Positions 49,723-58,529 of a DNA stretch of 64,000 nt are shown here, piece by piece (positions within the stretch are counted from its first letter, which is position 1; each line of letters starts with the position of its first letter). The notes under the pieces were generated by a model. The model was given only the letters and a program-made list of their open reading frames with translations. It searched no databases and was not told where the DNA came from. Source of the stretch: Lachancea kluyveri NRRL Y-12651 (taxonomy: Eukaryota > Ascomycota > Saccharomycetes > Saccharomycetales > Saccharomycetaceae). A program made the position numbers and the translations under genes. The DNA lies in contig CM000690.1 in the NCBI GenBank assembly GCA_000149225.2, positions 434,001 to 498,000 of the forward strand, written 5' to 3'.

Positions 49723-50994
49723 ATGGATCATATCATAGCTCATCTGAAAGACAGTAAAGATCTAGTTGAATGTTGCACCGAACTAAGAAATTTATCACGT
49801 ATAACAACTTTATCCGACTGGGCTGGTTTCCACAAATTGTGTTGTTTATACCATGATCTGTTAGGCCAAAAATCATTGCAAGAAGAAGTGAAGCTAGTGA
49901 CATTGACTATAGCCAATTTGTTACTAAAAACTGCGGATTTTAGAAACTATGTTTTGGAAAGTGATTCAACACTCATTGAAGACGTCCAAGTCCAACTGCA
50001 TGGGTACAGCTCATCGCTAATAGATATGCTTCCCTTGTTGAGGATACTGTTTCTCCTGTCACATGGGAAAAGTCTTACAGATGTCTGTCCCTTTGATAGA
50101 CAACTGATCTACGAATGCTTTTCGATATTGATGGACGAAATCCCGGGCTCCGACAGCAATACAGTTGAGTTGGTGCTACTAGAGCTGGGTAAGTACTGGT
50201 ATGCCCTGTGCTATAACTACGGCCACTCTCAAATCAATGCAAAGAAATATTGGAAACTGTTTACCCGCCTTAACAAATTGAGCTACCAACAAAAGATCAT
50301 CGGAGCACTTACTGATCCTCTGATACAATTCGGCTCGCTAGTACTGCTGTTACAGGACTATGAACTCACAACCTCATACGAAATGATCTATAATTTTTTA
50401 ACCATACTAAAACGTTCTCTACAACAGTGGTCCAAAAAAATGTCCTATGAATGGTATGTACCTCTCGAAGACTTTAAACTGCCGCAGATTTTGAACATTA
50501 CGGAAACTCTGATTAAAAACTCAAAGCAAAGCTTGCGCGTAAAAATCAAAGGATCATTTCTCAGCGACTTTGATTCGTGCCTTAATATCCATAATGAGAT
50601 CCTTGAGCTGATTGACTCGCCGATTTCCTCAAACGTTCACGACACCATGACCAACATTGCCAAACTGCTGGACATTGAGCTTAAGAAGAACAGCGAAGGA
50701 GTGTCTGTGCTGGTGGACAGAGTATCTTCGGCGACAAAGAAATCACAGGACAAGAGCGATTCTTCTCTCGTCACTTTCTCCTCCATTGCGAGCAGTTATG
50801 TGGGCATCGGTACTAATTTGTTGCTTCCATCAAACGGTAAAAAAGCTCACGTATTGGGTTCTGATGATGATGATGGTGATAATGATAATGATGAAGAGTG
50901 GACAGAAGAAGAGAAAATTGCAGAAGCAGAGCGGGTTATGCACGCTATAAACCGGCTAAACAAGCTAGGCGTTATCAAAATGGTCAACAAGTAA
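49723..50994 (+). CDS. YKR015C-position protein with a Ric8/synembryn-like C-terminus
   Basis: Position and orientation between MIC60 and YPT52 match S. cerevisiae YKR015C, a protein of unknown function. I start it at the ATG at 49723; an upstream in-frame TTG would add eight codons. The 423 residues look entirely helical. Blocks resemble the armadillo-type Ric8 fold: VTLTIANLLLKT (59-70) and LLRILFLLSHG (105-115). The end is the telling part: SYVGIGTNLLL (358-368), an acidic run (380-392), then WTEEEKIAEAERVMHAINRL and GVIK (393-419). Ric8 proteins have the same order: a GYGNAAGLL-type block, an acidic stretch, and TEEEKEREAERL...RL...GVI. Ric8 folds and activates G-alpha subunits. The resemblance is from memory of the family and unverified; the N-terminal region is too divergent for me to align. 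Confidence 0.55.
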   Translation: MDHIIAHLKDSKDLVECCTELRNLSRITTLSDWAGFHKLCCLYHDLLGQKSLQEEVKLVTLTIANLLLKTADFRNYVLESDSTLIEDVQVQLHGYSSSLIDMLPLLRILFLLSHGKSLTDVCPFDRQLIYECFSILMDEIPGSDSNTVELVLLELGKYWYALCYNYGHSQINAKKYWKLFTRLNKLSYQQKIIGALTDPLIQFGSLVLLLQDYELTTSYEMIYNFLTILKRSLQQWSKKMSYEWYVPLEDFKLPQILNITETLIKNSKQSLRVKIKGSFLSDFDSCLNIHNEILELIDSPISSNVHDTMTNIAKLLDIELKKNSEGVSVLVDRVSSATKKSQDKSDSSLVTFSSIASSYVGIGTNLLLPSNGKKAHVLGSDDDDGDNDNDEEWTEEEKIAEAERVMHAINRLNKLGVIKMVNK

Positions 50995-51488
50995 TAATAA
51001 AGAGACGAGCGTTTTAGAAAACGAGCTTCCCACAGCAGGCGTTTTAGTTGCTTTGTAGTCCTAGCTATCTATCTACATACTCAAATATTAATTTTTTTTT
51101 TTTAATTAGGTCTTCATTGGTATCGCCAGTCAAAACCGATGAAGCAGGAAGCAGGTAACCATGCAAACACATAAATTTCCACTCACTTTACCAAGAGCAA
51201 TCTTCAGATAAACATCGGGAAATATAAGCTGGCCGTCAAAGAGATTTGTGCTCTTTCTCTGTTCCCTTAGAATTGTAGACAATTTGGGCATTGGTACTAC
51301 AACTTCGACGTTTAAAATCACTGCTGACGAGACAGTATTGGACAATCCCTTGAAAGTAAAGAAAAAAGGAAGTGAACGAGGTTTGCCATCCCGATCTTTC
51401 ATCCTTGTCCTATCATTCAGAAATCGCTTTGGAGAGAAACAGTCAGGATTAGAGCGAAAGTAATATCATAAACCCAATAATATCATAC
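50995..51488. other. YPT52 promoter region
   Basis: The region holds the 3' UTR of the YKR015C-type gene, a poly-T run at about 51091-51102, and the YPT52 promoter. The frames at 51130-51402 (minus) and 51248-51463 (plus) overlap each other and show no recognisable domain. No RNA gene seen. Confidence 0.55.
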
Positions 51489-52112
51489 ATGCTACAATTT
51501 AAACTAGTCCTTTTAGGTGACTCCTCGGTGGGTAAATCTTCCATCGTACACAGATTTGTCAAGGACTCTTTCGATGAGTTTCGTGAAAGTACCATCGGTG
51601 CTGCATTTTTATCACAGACAATAAAGTTGAAGGACTACAACGACACAGTGGTAAAATTTGAAATATGGGATACCGCTGGTCAAGAACGCTATAAGTCGCT
51701 TGCTCCTATGTACTACAGAAATGCCAACGGTGCACTGGTCGTTTACGACGTTACTCAACCAGATTCCTTAGTCAAGGCTCAGAACTGGGTCGATGAACTA
51801 AAAAGTAAAGTCGGAGACGAGGATTTGGTTATATGCCTTGTTGGAAACAAGCTAGATTTATGTGAAGAAGAAGGGCAAGAAAGAGGTGTTGACAAAGATG
51901 ACGCTCAAAGCTACGCCTCCGATAAGGGTCTACTTTTCCACGAAGTGAGTGCTAAGACTGGGAAAGGTGTTTCCAATATTTTCCAGGAGATCGGTGAGAA
52001 GCTATACTTGCAGAAAAAGGATTCATTGGAGGCTGCTTCTCAAACCCGTCATGTTGTCAATGTAGAGTTGCAAAGACCTACCACTAACGATGCTACATCA
52101 TGCTGTGTTTGA
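51489..52112 (+). CDS. YPT52: Rab5-type GTPase Ypt52 (YKR014C ortholog)
   Basis: Ypt52 is one of the yeast Rab5 family GTPases acting in early endosome fusion and vacuolar sorting. Of 207 residues, the G-domain motifs are intact: P-loop GDSSVGKS (10-17), effector threonine T35 in STIGAAF, the Rab/Ras switch II WDTAGQE (60-66), NKLD (120-123), and SAK (154-156). The STIGAAFL effector loop marks the Rab5 group. An insertion after NKLD (CEEEGQERGVDKDD) fits Ypt52 more than Vps21 or Ypt53. The C-terminus CCV should be geranylgeranylated. No intron is needed. Confidence 0.95.
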   Translation: MLQFKLVLLGDSSVGKSSIVHRFVKDSFDEFRESTIGAAFLSQTIKLKDYNDTVVKFEIWDTAGQERYKSLAPMYYRNANGALVVYDVTQPDSLVKAQNWVDELKSKVGDEDLVICLVGNKLDLCEEEGQERGVDKDDAQSYASDKGLLFHEVSAKTGKGVSNIFQEIGEKLYLQKKDSLEAASQTRHVVNVELQRPTTNDATSCCV

Positions 52113-52415
52113 TACTAAAAATAAAATAAAACAAAAGAAGTTACTCAACCTTTATTAACATGCCTATATGTATGTGTATAAATATATATCTACATATGTG
52201 CGCCGATCTTACGTACGACCACTCACCCCTTCTTTTTAATGATAAAGTCATAAATTCGAAAAAAAAAAACTCACTATATACACATGCATACGTACGTAGT
52301 ATTCTAAAACATTATATCAAGGGAAAAATAAACTAGTGGATGGAAACTAAAGTTGAAAGAAAAGAAAGAAAAAAAAAGAAGAGGAACAGACTTTTTTTTT
52401 CACTGATTAGTGGGT
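52113..52415. other. Convergent YPT52/SCP160 3' region
   Basis: A 303-base AT-rich gap between converging genes with alternating purine-pyrimidine TATATA/TACGTA stretches and several A-runs. It should contain the two 3' UTRs. No gene seen. Confidence 0.6.
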
Positions 52416-55400
52416 CTACTTTTTCAAAGCAGCCATAACTAGTTCCCCAGCTTTTTCGACACCTTCTCTCGTACCCTTAATGTAAACGACATCATTGACT
52501 TTATCAGTCTTTCTAGGAACATTGATGATGGTGCCAGTAGATTCTCTAATCTTTTTAATGTTGGAACCACCTGGGCCAACAATCTTGTTAAACTTCTTTG
52601 GATCTTTGAACCAAACGTAACCAACAACATTTGCTGTTGGTGCTAATTCAATTTTTTCCTTGATCAACTTAGCGGCCTTCTCCAAAACTTCTTCCTTGTT
52701 AGGTTCATCTTTCTTGGCCTCTTCACCCAATATATCGCTCAAATCAACTGGCTCGTATGATAGTCTCCATGGAATTGGGGCAGAAGAGTCTTCAGTTGAA
52801 GAGATTTCTTCAGTGGTAAACTTGATACCTTCTTCTGGTGTGCCACGAGCACTTTCTGCTGGAACACTCAAAGAGGTTCTGGACAACTTGTTAGCTCTGT
52901 TACCAGAATTCCCATGCTTGACGTTGATGAAGTAGTCTACTCTCAATTTTTGCATGAACGCACCACGTTCAGAAACAAATTCGTGGAAAGCGGCTGGAAC
53001 TTTGATTTCCAAATCAAAGTTGTCCTTGATAATTTCGTTCAAAATTTTCTTTTCACAAGCTTCGATATTGGATGGTAGACCGGAAATTTGGACCTTAGAC
53101 TTGGTGTCACCCTTGTTAGGGACTTGCAATCTGACGTGGAATTCGGATTCCAATTGACGACGGATCATACCACCTAGGCCGACCAGGGCACCTTGTCTCT
53201 CAGTAGGAATGTCCAACTCTTTAGTAACGCTGCTTTCTCTTTCTTCAACAATAGATTTGATTTCCTTGACCACCGCATTGACAAAGCTCTTTGGACCTTG
53301 AACGGTGATTTCATTTTTACCAGAGTTGGCATTTGGAACATCCACCGATTTGTTCTTGATTTCGTCACCACCAGCTTTGGAAATCATTTCTCTCAAGACG
53401 CTACCACCTGCACCAACAATGTCTCTGTGGTATTTTGGGTCGATTTCCAAAGTAACGGAAGTGTTGTTGGCGGCTTCGGAAACAATAGCTTCGATTCTCT
53501 TGGTGGCATCCTTAATGGCTTGTCTAGAACCAATGATCTCTAATTCAACCTCACCAGTTTCTTGGGCCTTGGCATCACCAGTCTTTTGTAAAAAGTTCAA
53601 TTCAACACCATAGTCTGCTCTGATGTCATTGATCATATCACCATTTCTACCAATAACTCTTGGAACATGTTCGGTTGGAACTTTGATGATAGACTTGTGA
53701 CCATTTTCGATTTCAAAGTCCAACAACGCTTTCAGTTCTTCGTATGCTTTAGTAACGCCACGAGATGGACCTCTGATGGTAACAACTTCACCTTCTCTAG
53801 GGAACTGGATACGAACGTTGTATTTTTCTTGCAAACGGTTACGGTAAGAGCCCTGGGCACCAATTAAGTTACGTTGGAAATTTGATGGAACGATCAATTC
53901 CTTGGTAACAATATCTGCCCACTTCTTAGCTTCTGCTACGATGTAAGTCTTGGCATATTCCAAGTTGTATAACAGACCAGTCACGGTAACTTCGGTACTA
54001 TTTCCTTCACCTTCTTGTGGAATATCGACGCTGCATTGGAACTTTTCACGAATTTGGGACAGATTAGAACCCTTGTTACCGATCAATCTGGACACTGTGT
54101 TGGTTGGAATTTCAAACTTTAGCTTGGACTTACTGGATGGATTGGAGACAATTGAGTCAACTGCCTTAGTGGCAACTTTCACGGCTTTTTCGTCACCCCT
54201 GATAGTGATCTCGTCAGCAGTTGGGGTGTGCAATTTGAATTGGACGTGACCACCTTCTTGGGCAACCTCTTCCAAAATCAAGTTCAAAGTGACAGCAGAT
54301 GTGGAAAACAAAGAATCCTGAATTTCAGAAGTTAGTTCAAAAGTTTTGGAGGCCAAATTGGATTGCTTGTTACGTAGCGGGTTCAAGGCAGCGTTGACCT
54401 TTTCCAAAGAATTCTTGATTTCTTCTTCAGAAGGTTTAAAGTCCTCGTCGGAAACTTTAGCGACTAACAACACGGTATCGGAGTTTGGATAAGAGTCACC
54501 TAACTGGACAAATGCAGCATCTTCTTCATGGCCGGATAAAATGTGTTTAATATCTTTGGCAAACAGTTCGTAGTCCAAATCATCAACGATCAACACTTCT
54601 GATGGAGTCAATTCATTAACCAAATTGATAACTTCCTTACGAACAGCTTTCATTTCCTCGGCAAATTCCTTCTTGGCAGTTATCTTAACGGTGACCTGCT
54701 CAGCAGCTGCCAATTCTTCAGTGCCTGGTAAAGCAATTCTAACATTTGGGTGAGAGTTCTGAATTCCGCTCAAGATGTTGTACTTGACAAAGTACAGGAC
54801 AACGTTTTTTGAATGAGCAACATTCTTACCGTGAGCCTTTGAGATTTCCAAGGACTCGACAAGATAAGCCTTTGAAGACTCCCTTGCAAATGTGATGGCT
54901 TCTTCGATATTAGAAGAGCTACCGATGAAAGAGACTTGTTCGTCACCGGTGGTGGTAGGAAGAATGACAACAACGTTGAACTTTTCTTTTATCTCTTCAT
55001 CGTTAATCAAAAATTGGAACTTGACTGGAATCTTGACCCTTTTCTCATTGATTTTGGAATCCAGTTCGTTCAGATAATTTGCAACGGCGACTTTGGAGGC
55101 CTTGGCATCGTCACGGGGGCCAGACAAGACGATGTCACCGGAATCGTTGAAAAACTGGACTTTGATGCCCTCGGAAATGGCAGCAGCGTCCAAGTCGATA
55201 AACGGAATCAGTTTCTTGTTTTCGACTTTTAACTTTAGGCTAGCATTCTTAGTCTCTTCCTTGACAATAGCCAGGATCTTCTCTTTGGCTGAGTTTACAG
55301 AATCGAAATCACCGTGGAGAGTGATGTTCACGGTGTGATCGTCCAGGTCGGAGTCATAAGATTCTTCGTTGACTTCCTTGGCGACATCGATTTTAACGCC

Positions 55401-56063
55401 ACCGGTTGATTCGTAGATCTCACGAATCATCTTACCGCCAGAACCGATGATAGCGGCTCTAGTTTTTGATGGAACTTCAATGACAGAGGTAACCGGTTTG
55501 GTCAACCTTTTAACCAGTTCCCTTCTTGCAGAGTAAACGCGATCCGGAACACCGGAAATCAAGAACGTACGACTGGTCTTGGATAAAGTAGATTCTACAG
55601 AGACACCGTGAGTCTGTTTAACAGATTGGACGATGCGGGAAAACTCAGGCTTGGAGATGGACAATTGCGATTGCAAGTCCAAAGAAAAGGCCTCTTGAAT
55701 GGTCTTGGACCGCATAGGTTTAGCAATCGAAGAGTTCGAGGAACTTGGAGAAGGAGATGTTGATTTGGAAGCAGGAGAGGCGGCTGGCTTAACGTTTGGA
55801 CCCCAAGCCACCTTGTTGCTAGCAGCACGGGATGCACCAGAACCCAAGGCTGGGAAATCCTTTTCAGTTGGCAATGGTTTTGGCTTTTCGGCTTCGGCGT
55901 CGGTTTTGGCTTCGGCTTCAGCTTCACTTTTTTCAGAATCGGTGGTAGAATCACTCTCGACTGGTTTTTCAACAGAAGAATCAGCAGAAGTCGGTGGCGT
56001 GTCCACAATTGATTGTTGTTCATCAACAACAGGGCCAGAGTGTTCAATAACAGGAGCAGACAT
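52416..56063 (-). CDS. SCP160: Multi-KH RNA-binding protein Scp160/vigilin (YJL080C ortholog)
   Basis: Scp160 binds polysomes and many mRNAs at the ER surface, influences translation and ploidy, and in S. cerevisiae is also an effector of the G-alpha protein Gpa1. The 1215 residues match the 1222 expected. A charged N-terminal region (1-150) is followed by a long string of KH domains, 14 in the family. Clear G-x-x-G loops appear, among others, in IIGSGGKMI, LIGNKGSNL, LIGAQGSYR, VIGRNGDMI, IVGAGGSVL, LVGLGGMIR and IVGPGGSNI; several other repeats have lost the loop, as is usual for this protein. Very even codon use suggests high expression. Confidence 0.97.
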   Translation of the reverse strand: MSAPVIEHSGPVVDEQQSIVDTPPTSADSSVEKPVESDSTTDSEKSEAEAEAKTDAEAEKPKPLPTEKDFPALGSGASRAASNKVAWGPNVKPAASPASKSTSPSPSSSNSSIAKPMRSKTIQEAFSLDLQSQLSISKPEFSRIVQSVKQTHGVSVESTLSKTSRTFLISGVPDRVYSARRELVKRLTKPVTSVIEVPSKTRAAIIGSGGKMIREIYESTGGVKIDVAKEVNEESYDSDLDDHTVNITLHGDFDSVNSAKEKILAIVKEETKNASLKLKVENKKLIPFIDLDAAAISEGIKVQFFNDSGDIVLSGPRDDAKASKVAVANYLNELDSKINEKRVKIPVKFQFLINDEEIKEKFNVVVILPTTTGDEQVSFIGSSSNIEEAITFARESSKAYLVESLEISKAHGKNVAHSKNVVLYFVKYNILSGIQNSHPNVRIALPGTEELAAAEQVTVKITAKKEFAEEMKAVRKEVINLVNELTPSEVLIVDDLDYELFAKDIKHILSGHEEDAAFVQLGDSYPNSDTVLLVAKVSDEDFKPSEEEIKNSLEKVNAALNPLRNKQSNLASKTFELTSEIQDSLFSTSAVTLNLILEEVAQEGGHVQFKLHTPTADEITIRGDEKAVKVATKAVDSIVSNPSSKSKLKFEIPTNTVSRLIGNKGSNLSQIREKFQCSVDIPQEGEGNSTEVTVTGLLYNLEYAKTYIVAEAKKWADIVTKELIVPSNFQRNLIGAQGSYRNRLQEKYNVRIQFPREGEVVTIRGPSRGVTKAYEELKALLDFEIENGHKSIIKVPTEHVPRVIGRNGDMINDIRADYGVELNFLQKTGDAKAQETGEVELEIIGSRQAIKDATKRIEAIVSEAANNTSVTLEIDPKYHRDIVGAGGSVLREMISKAGGDEIKNKSVDVPNANSGKNEITVQGPKSFVNAVVKEIKSIVEERESSVTKELDIPTERQGALVGLGGMIRRQLESEFHVRLQVPNKGDTKSKVQISGLPSNIEACEKKILNEIIKDNFDLEIKVPAAFHEFVSERGAFMQKLRVDYFINVKHGNSGNRANKLSRTSLSVPAESARGTPEEGIKFTTEEISSTEDSSAPIPWRLSYEPVDLSDILGEEAKKDEPNKEEVLEKAAKLIKEKIELAPTANVVGYVWFKDPKKFNKIVGPGGSNIKKIRESTGTIINVPRKTDKVNDVVYIKGTREGVEKAGELVMAALKK

Positions 56064-56780
56064 TATGCTTTTTTGTTTCTTTTTTATTGTTTAATCGGTT
56101 AACAACAGGACAAAATCAGTACAGTGAGAAAGACGTGGTCTTCTTTAGAGAGTTAAAGGGAAATAGAGAAAAAAAGGAGATTGGAGATTGTTTTTGAGAA
56201 CAAATCAAAAAAAAAAATAATGCTTTTGCAATTAGCGTATTATCTTCAAGGGCTTAAAAGAAACTAGAAAGTTTAACCTGGGAGGAAAGACTACACGTAA
56301 ACCTCCAACTTGTTTTTTTTATTTTTTTTTTCCGCCACCGTTGCCAAAATCTTTTTTGGCAGGGGAAACTGTGCTTCGTTTATCATGATATATAATACAA
56401 CCTTTCGAGTCAATACTGTCCTTTCCCAAGCACTAAAGATCAAAGAAGTAGTATATTCTCGCCAGCACATATTTATTTGTCGAAATCGGCTTTCTTGAGG
56501 TTCGGTTCTCATCTAATGTTACGTCTACATTTTAATGATACGATTACCATTCTTTAGACATAACCACATTTTGTGAGCAGTCAGATTTCCCAAACGACAC
56601 ATAACAAGCCGCTTTCGTTTCTTTTTTTTTTTCTGTTTCGTTCTAGACACATCACTCAATACGTCAAAGTATGGCGTCATTACTGACGATGTCGCAGCTT
56701 AAGACAAACATGAAACCAACTGAAGAGAGAGACAGAGAGAGAGATGGTAAGAGGCTATGCTGGGAACTCAGGAAGGACCG
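56064..56780. other. SCP160 promoter / PRY gene 3' region
   Basis: Both flanking genes read leftward. The SCP160 promoter side contains A-rich runs near 56170-56220. A GA-dinucleotide stretch lies at about 56723-56744. Short frames of 60-73 codons at 56291-56512 look like chance. No RNA gene found. Confidence 0.55.
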
Positions 56781-57413
56781 CTATTGTATCACGTTCTCAC
56801 GGTATTCGCCGTCTATGTTTCCCAACGGGCTATAGTTGCAAATGGTGTACTGTCCAAAGTAATCGCCACAGATAATGTAGGCACACCCAACGTCTGTAGT
56901 ATTCTTCCAAACCAGTTGGGTGAAATGGCCAGTTGCGCTGGAAAAGCCTGGGTTGTCGAAATTGTATATTGATACTTCGTCATACCATGCACCAATAGCG
57001 GCACTGGTGTTATAGCCTAATGCCAAATTCTCGCCGTAGGAGTTGTCCGAATGTTTAAGGATGCCGTTGCATACATAGCTGTTTGCAAACTTTTGTGCTG
57101 TTTGATAGAGCTCATCGGACCATTTTAACGCAGGTGCTTTATGTTTGGCTCGATACGCGTTGTGTAACTGTAACGCTTCCGTGGCAAAGGCGGTGTCTTG
57201 TACGGTAGGCGTCGATGTCGGCGTTTCTGTGTATGGAGTTGTTTTAGACCTGTACACTGTTGTATGGTGCGTGGACCAACTAGTGGTCGTGACAGAGGTC
57301 ACCGAGGTTAGGGTCTTTGTATGTGTACGAAAACGTGTTTTTAACCTGGTAACAATAGCAGCATGTGATAAGCAATACAGGCACTGCAGCAGGAGCAGAT
57401 ACGCTAACATCAT
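56781..57413 (-). CDS. Short secreted CAP-domain protein, PRY family
   Basis: Pry proteins are secreted CAP-superfamily (CRISP/SCP/PR-1) proteins that bind and export sterols and fatty acids. The 210 residues start with a signal peptide (about 1-19), then a short basic and Thr/Ser-rich spacer (20-75), then the CAP domain (about 78-205). CAP signatures are present: LHNAYRAKH, GENLALGY, GHFTQLVWKNT with its histidine, and the terminal cysteine pair in YIICGDYFGQYTICNYS. It lacks the long Ser/Thr stalk and any GPI signal, so it is not Pry3-like in form. It forms a tandem with the next gene, at the place where S. cerevisiae has PRY1 and PRY3. Which paralog it corresponds to cannot be settled here. 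Confidence 0.9.
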   Translation of the reverse strand: MMLAYLLLLQCLYCLSHAAIVTRLKTRFRTHTKTLTSVTSVTTTSWSTHHTTVYRSKTTPYTETPTSTPTVQDTAFATEALQLHNAYRAKHKAPALKWSDELYQTAQKFANSYVCNGILKHSDNSYGENLALGYNTSAAIGAWYDEVSIYNFDNPGFSSATGHFTQLVWKNTTDVGCAYIICGDYFGQYTICNYSPLGNIDGEYRENVIQ

Positions 57414-58529
57414 ATTTGTTGTTGTGTGTGTTGAGAAGAAGTGGAGTGAAATGGCAGGCCTTCACTTTATATACATATAGCATGCGCCATGTCTTTTTCT
57501 GTCATCACCATGTAGACCTTGAAACGGATTACACTGCAGGAAAGGGATTTACTTCATTTTCGTCCCGTTTTGCCTGTCTACCCCACGTGACGCGTATGCA
57601 GTACGCTCGAGGGTCGGTTTGTGCATGTGACGCGCTGCGAATTTCCATGCAACTCTGTGCATACACAGACCACCAGATACCGTTAGTCCTTGACTCATTG
57701 TTTCTTGTTCGGTTTGTAAGATGCTAGGATCGAAGTTGTGCCTGTAGCTCAAAGGTGGATGATGACCCCAGCTTTACTGCTTCCGAATAGATGTGGAGCG
57801 GTGCAGTCTGTATGTGTACCTCCGCGACACCGTCAAGCTTACTTGATCGGTTTTGGCCATTGGTTTCTTAATCGAATAGCGCTCACAATCTGGCATTGGG
57901 GAATGCCGGCCACGTAGGGAGAGGTATCCTCCTTCACAGTTTTGAGGATACGTTCCTCAGACTAGCACAGAGTAGAAAAAAAAAAAAAGAAAATCACTTG
58001 TCAAGGGCTATGTCCATGATCTAAGCATTGCTCAGGGAGGTTGCAAATCATCACATGTTCTGACAACTTTTATATCCCAAAAAAGTATACTCTCTTGGCT
58101 TTATCGGATAAAGCAGGCGCTGCAACTCCACCCGGTTTTTTGTTCCTCGTGATGTTTCGGCTCTCATTGTATTACGCTAATGGTTGTATTGGATGTACGG
58201 TGCTACCGAGCCCTCTAGCGCTTTAGATCTAAGGCAATCCGCTAACTTACCGTTAGGATGACGAGACTATCTTGGAGAGCGGAGATTCAAAATTTCTCCC
58301 ATCTGGAGTGAGGTCTAAGCATAAGCCAAACTAAAAATATAACCTATTATACATGTTAAAAATATGAGATGATGAATTTTAATGTCTAAGAAAACTTCTT
58401 TGTTGGTGTCGAGATTTGAAACTCGAGTCGAAAATATTTAAAAAGATGAACCGTAAAAGAGTAGTGAAAATTGAACTGTAAAAGAATGGTATTTTAATTG
58501 AGGGGGGTGTTGGAGTCTCTGGTTGCCGT
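57414..58529. promoter_or_regulatory. Intergenic region between the tandem PRY genes
   Basis: This 1.1-kb region holds the promoter of the short PRY gene and the 3' end of the longer one. A composite CACGTG-ACGCGT sequence spans 57584-57595 (a Cbf1-type box joined directly to an MCB-type box), about 170 bases upstream of the gene start. A near-repeat TGAAC(C/T)GTAAAAGA occurs at about 58447 and 58472. An A-run lies at about 57976-57988. I see no protein or RNA gene. Confidence 0.55.

Noticed and set aside
58410-58440. Sequence TTTGAAACTCGAG with flanking palindrome, considered as a tRNA remnant (B-box-like) near the PRY 3' end.
   Set aside because: It departs from the GGTTCGANTCC consensus, and no A box, acceptor stem or T-run terminator accompanies it.
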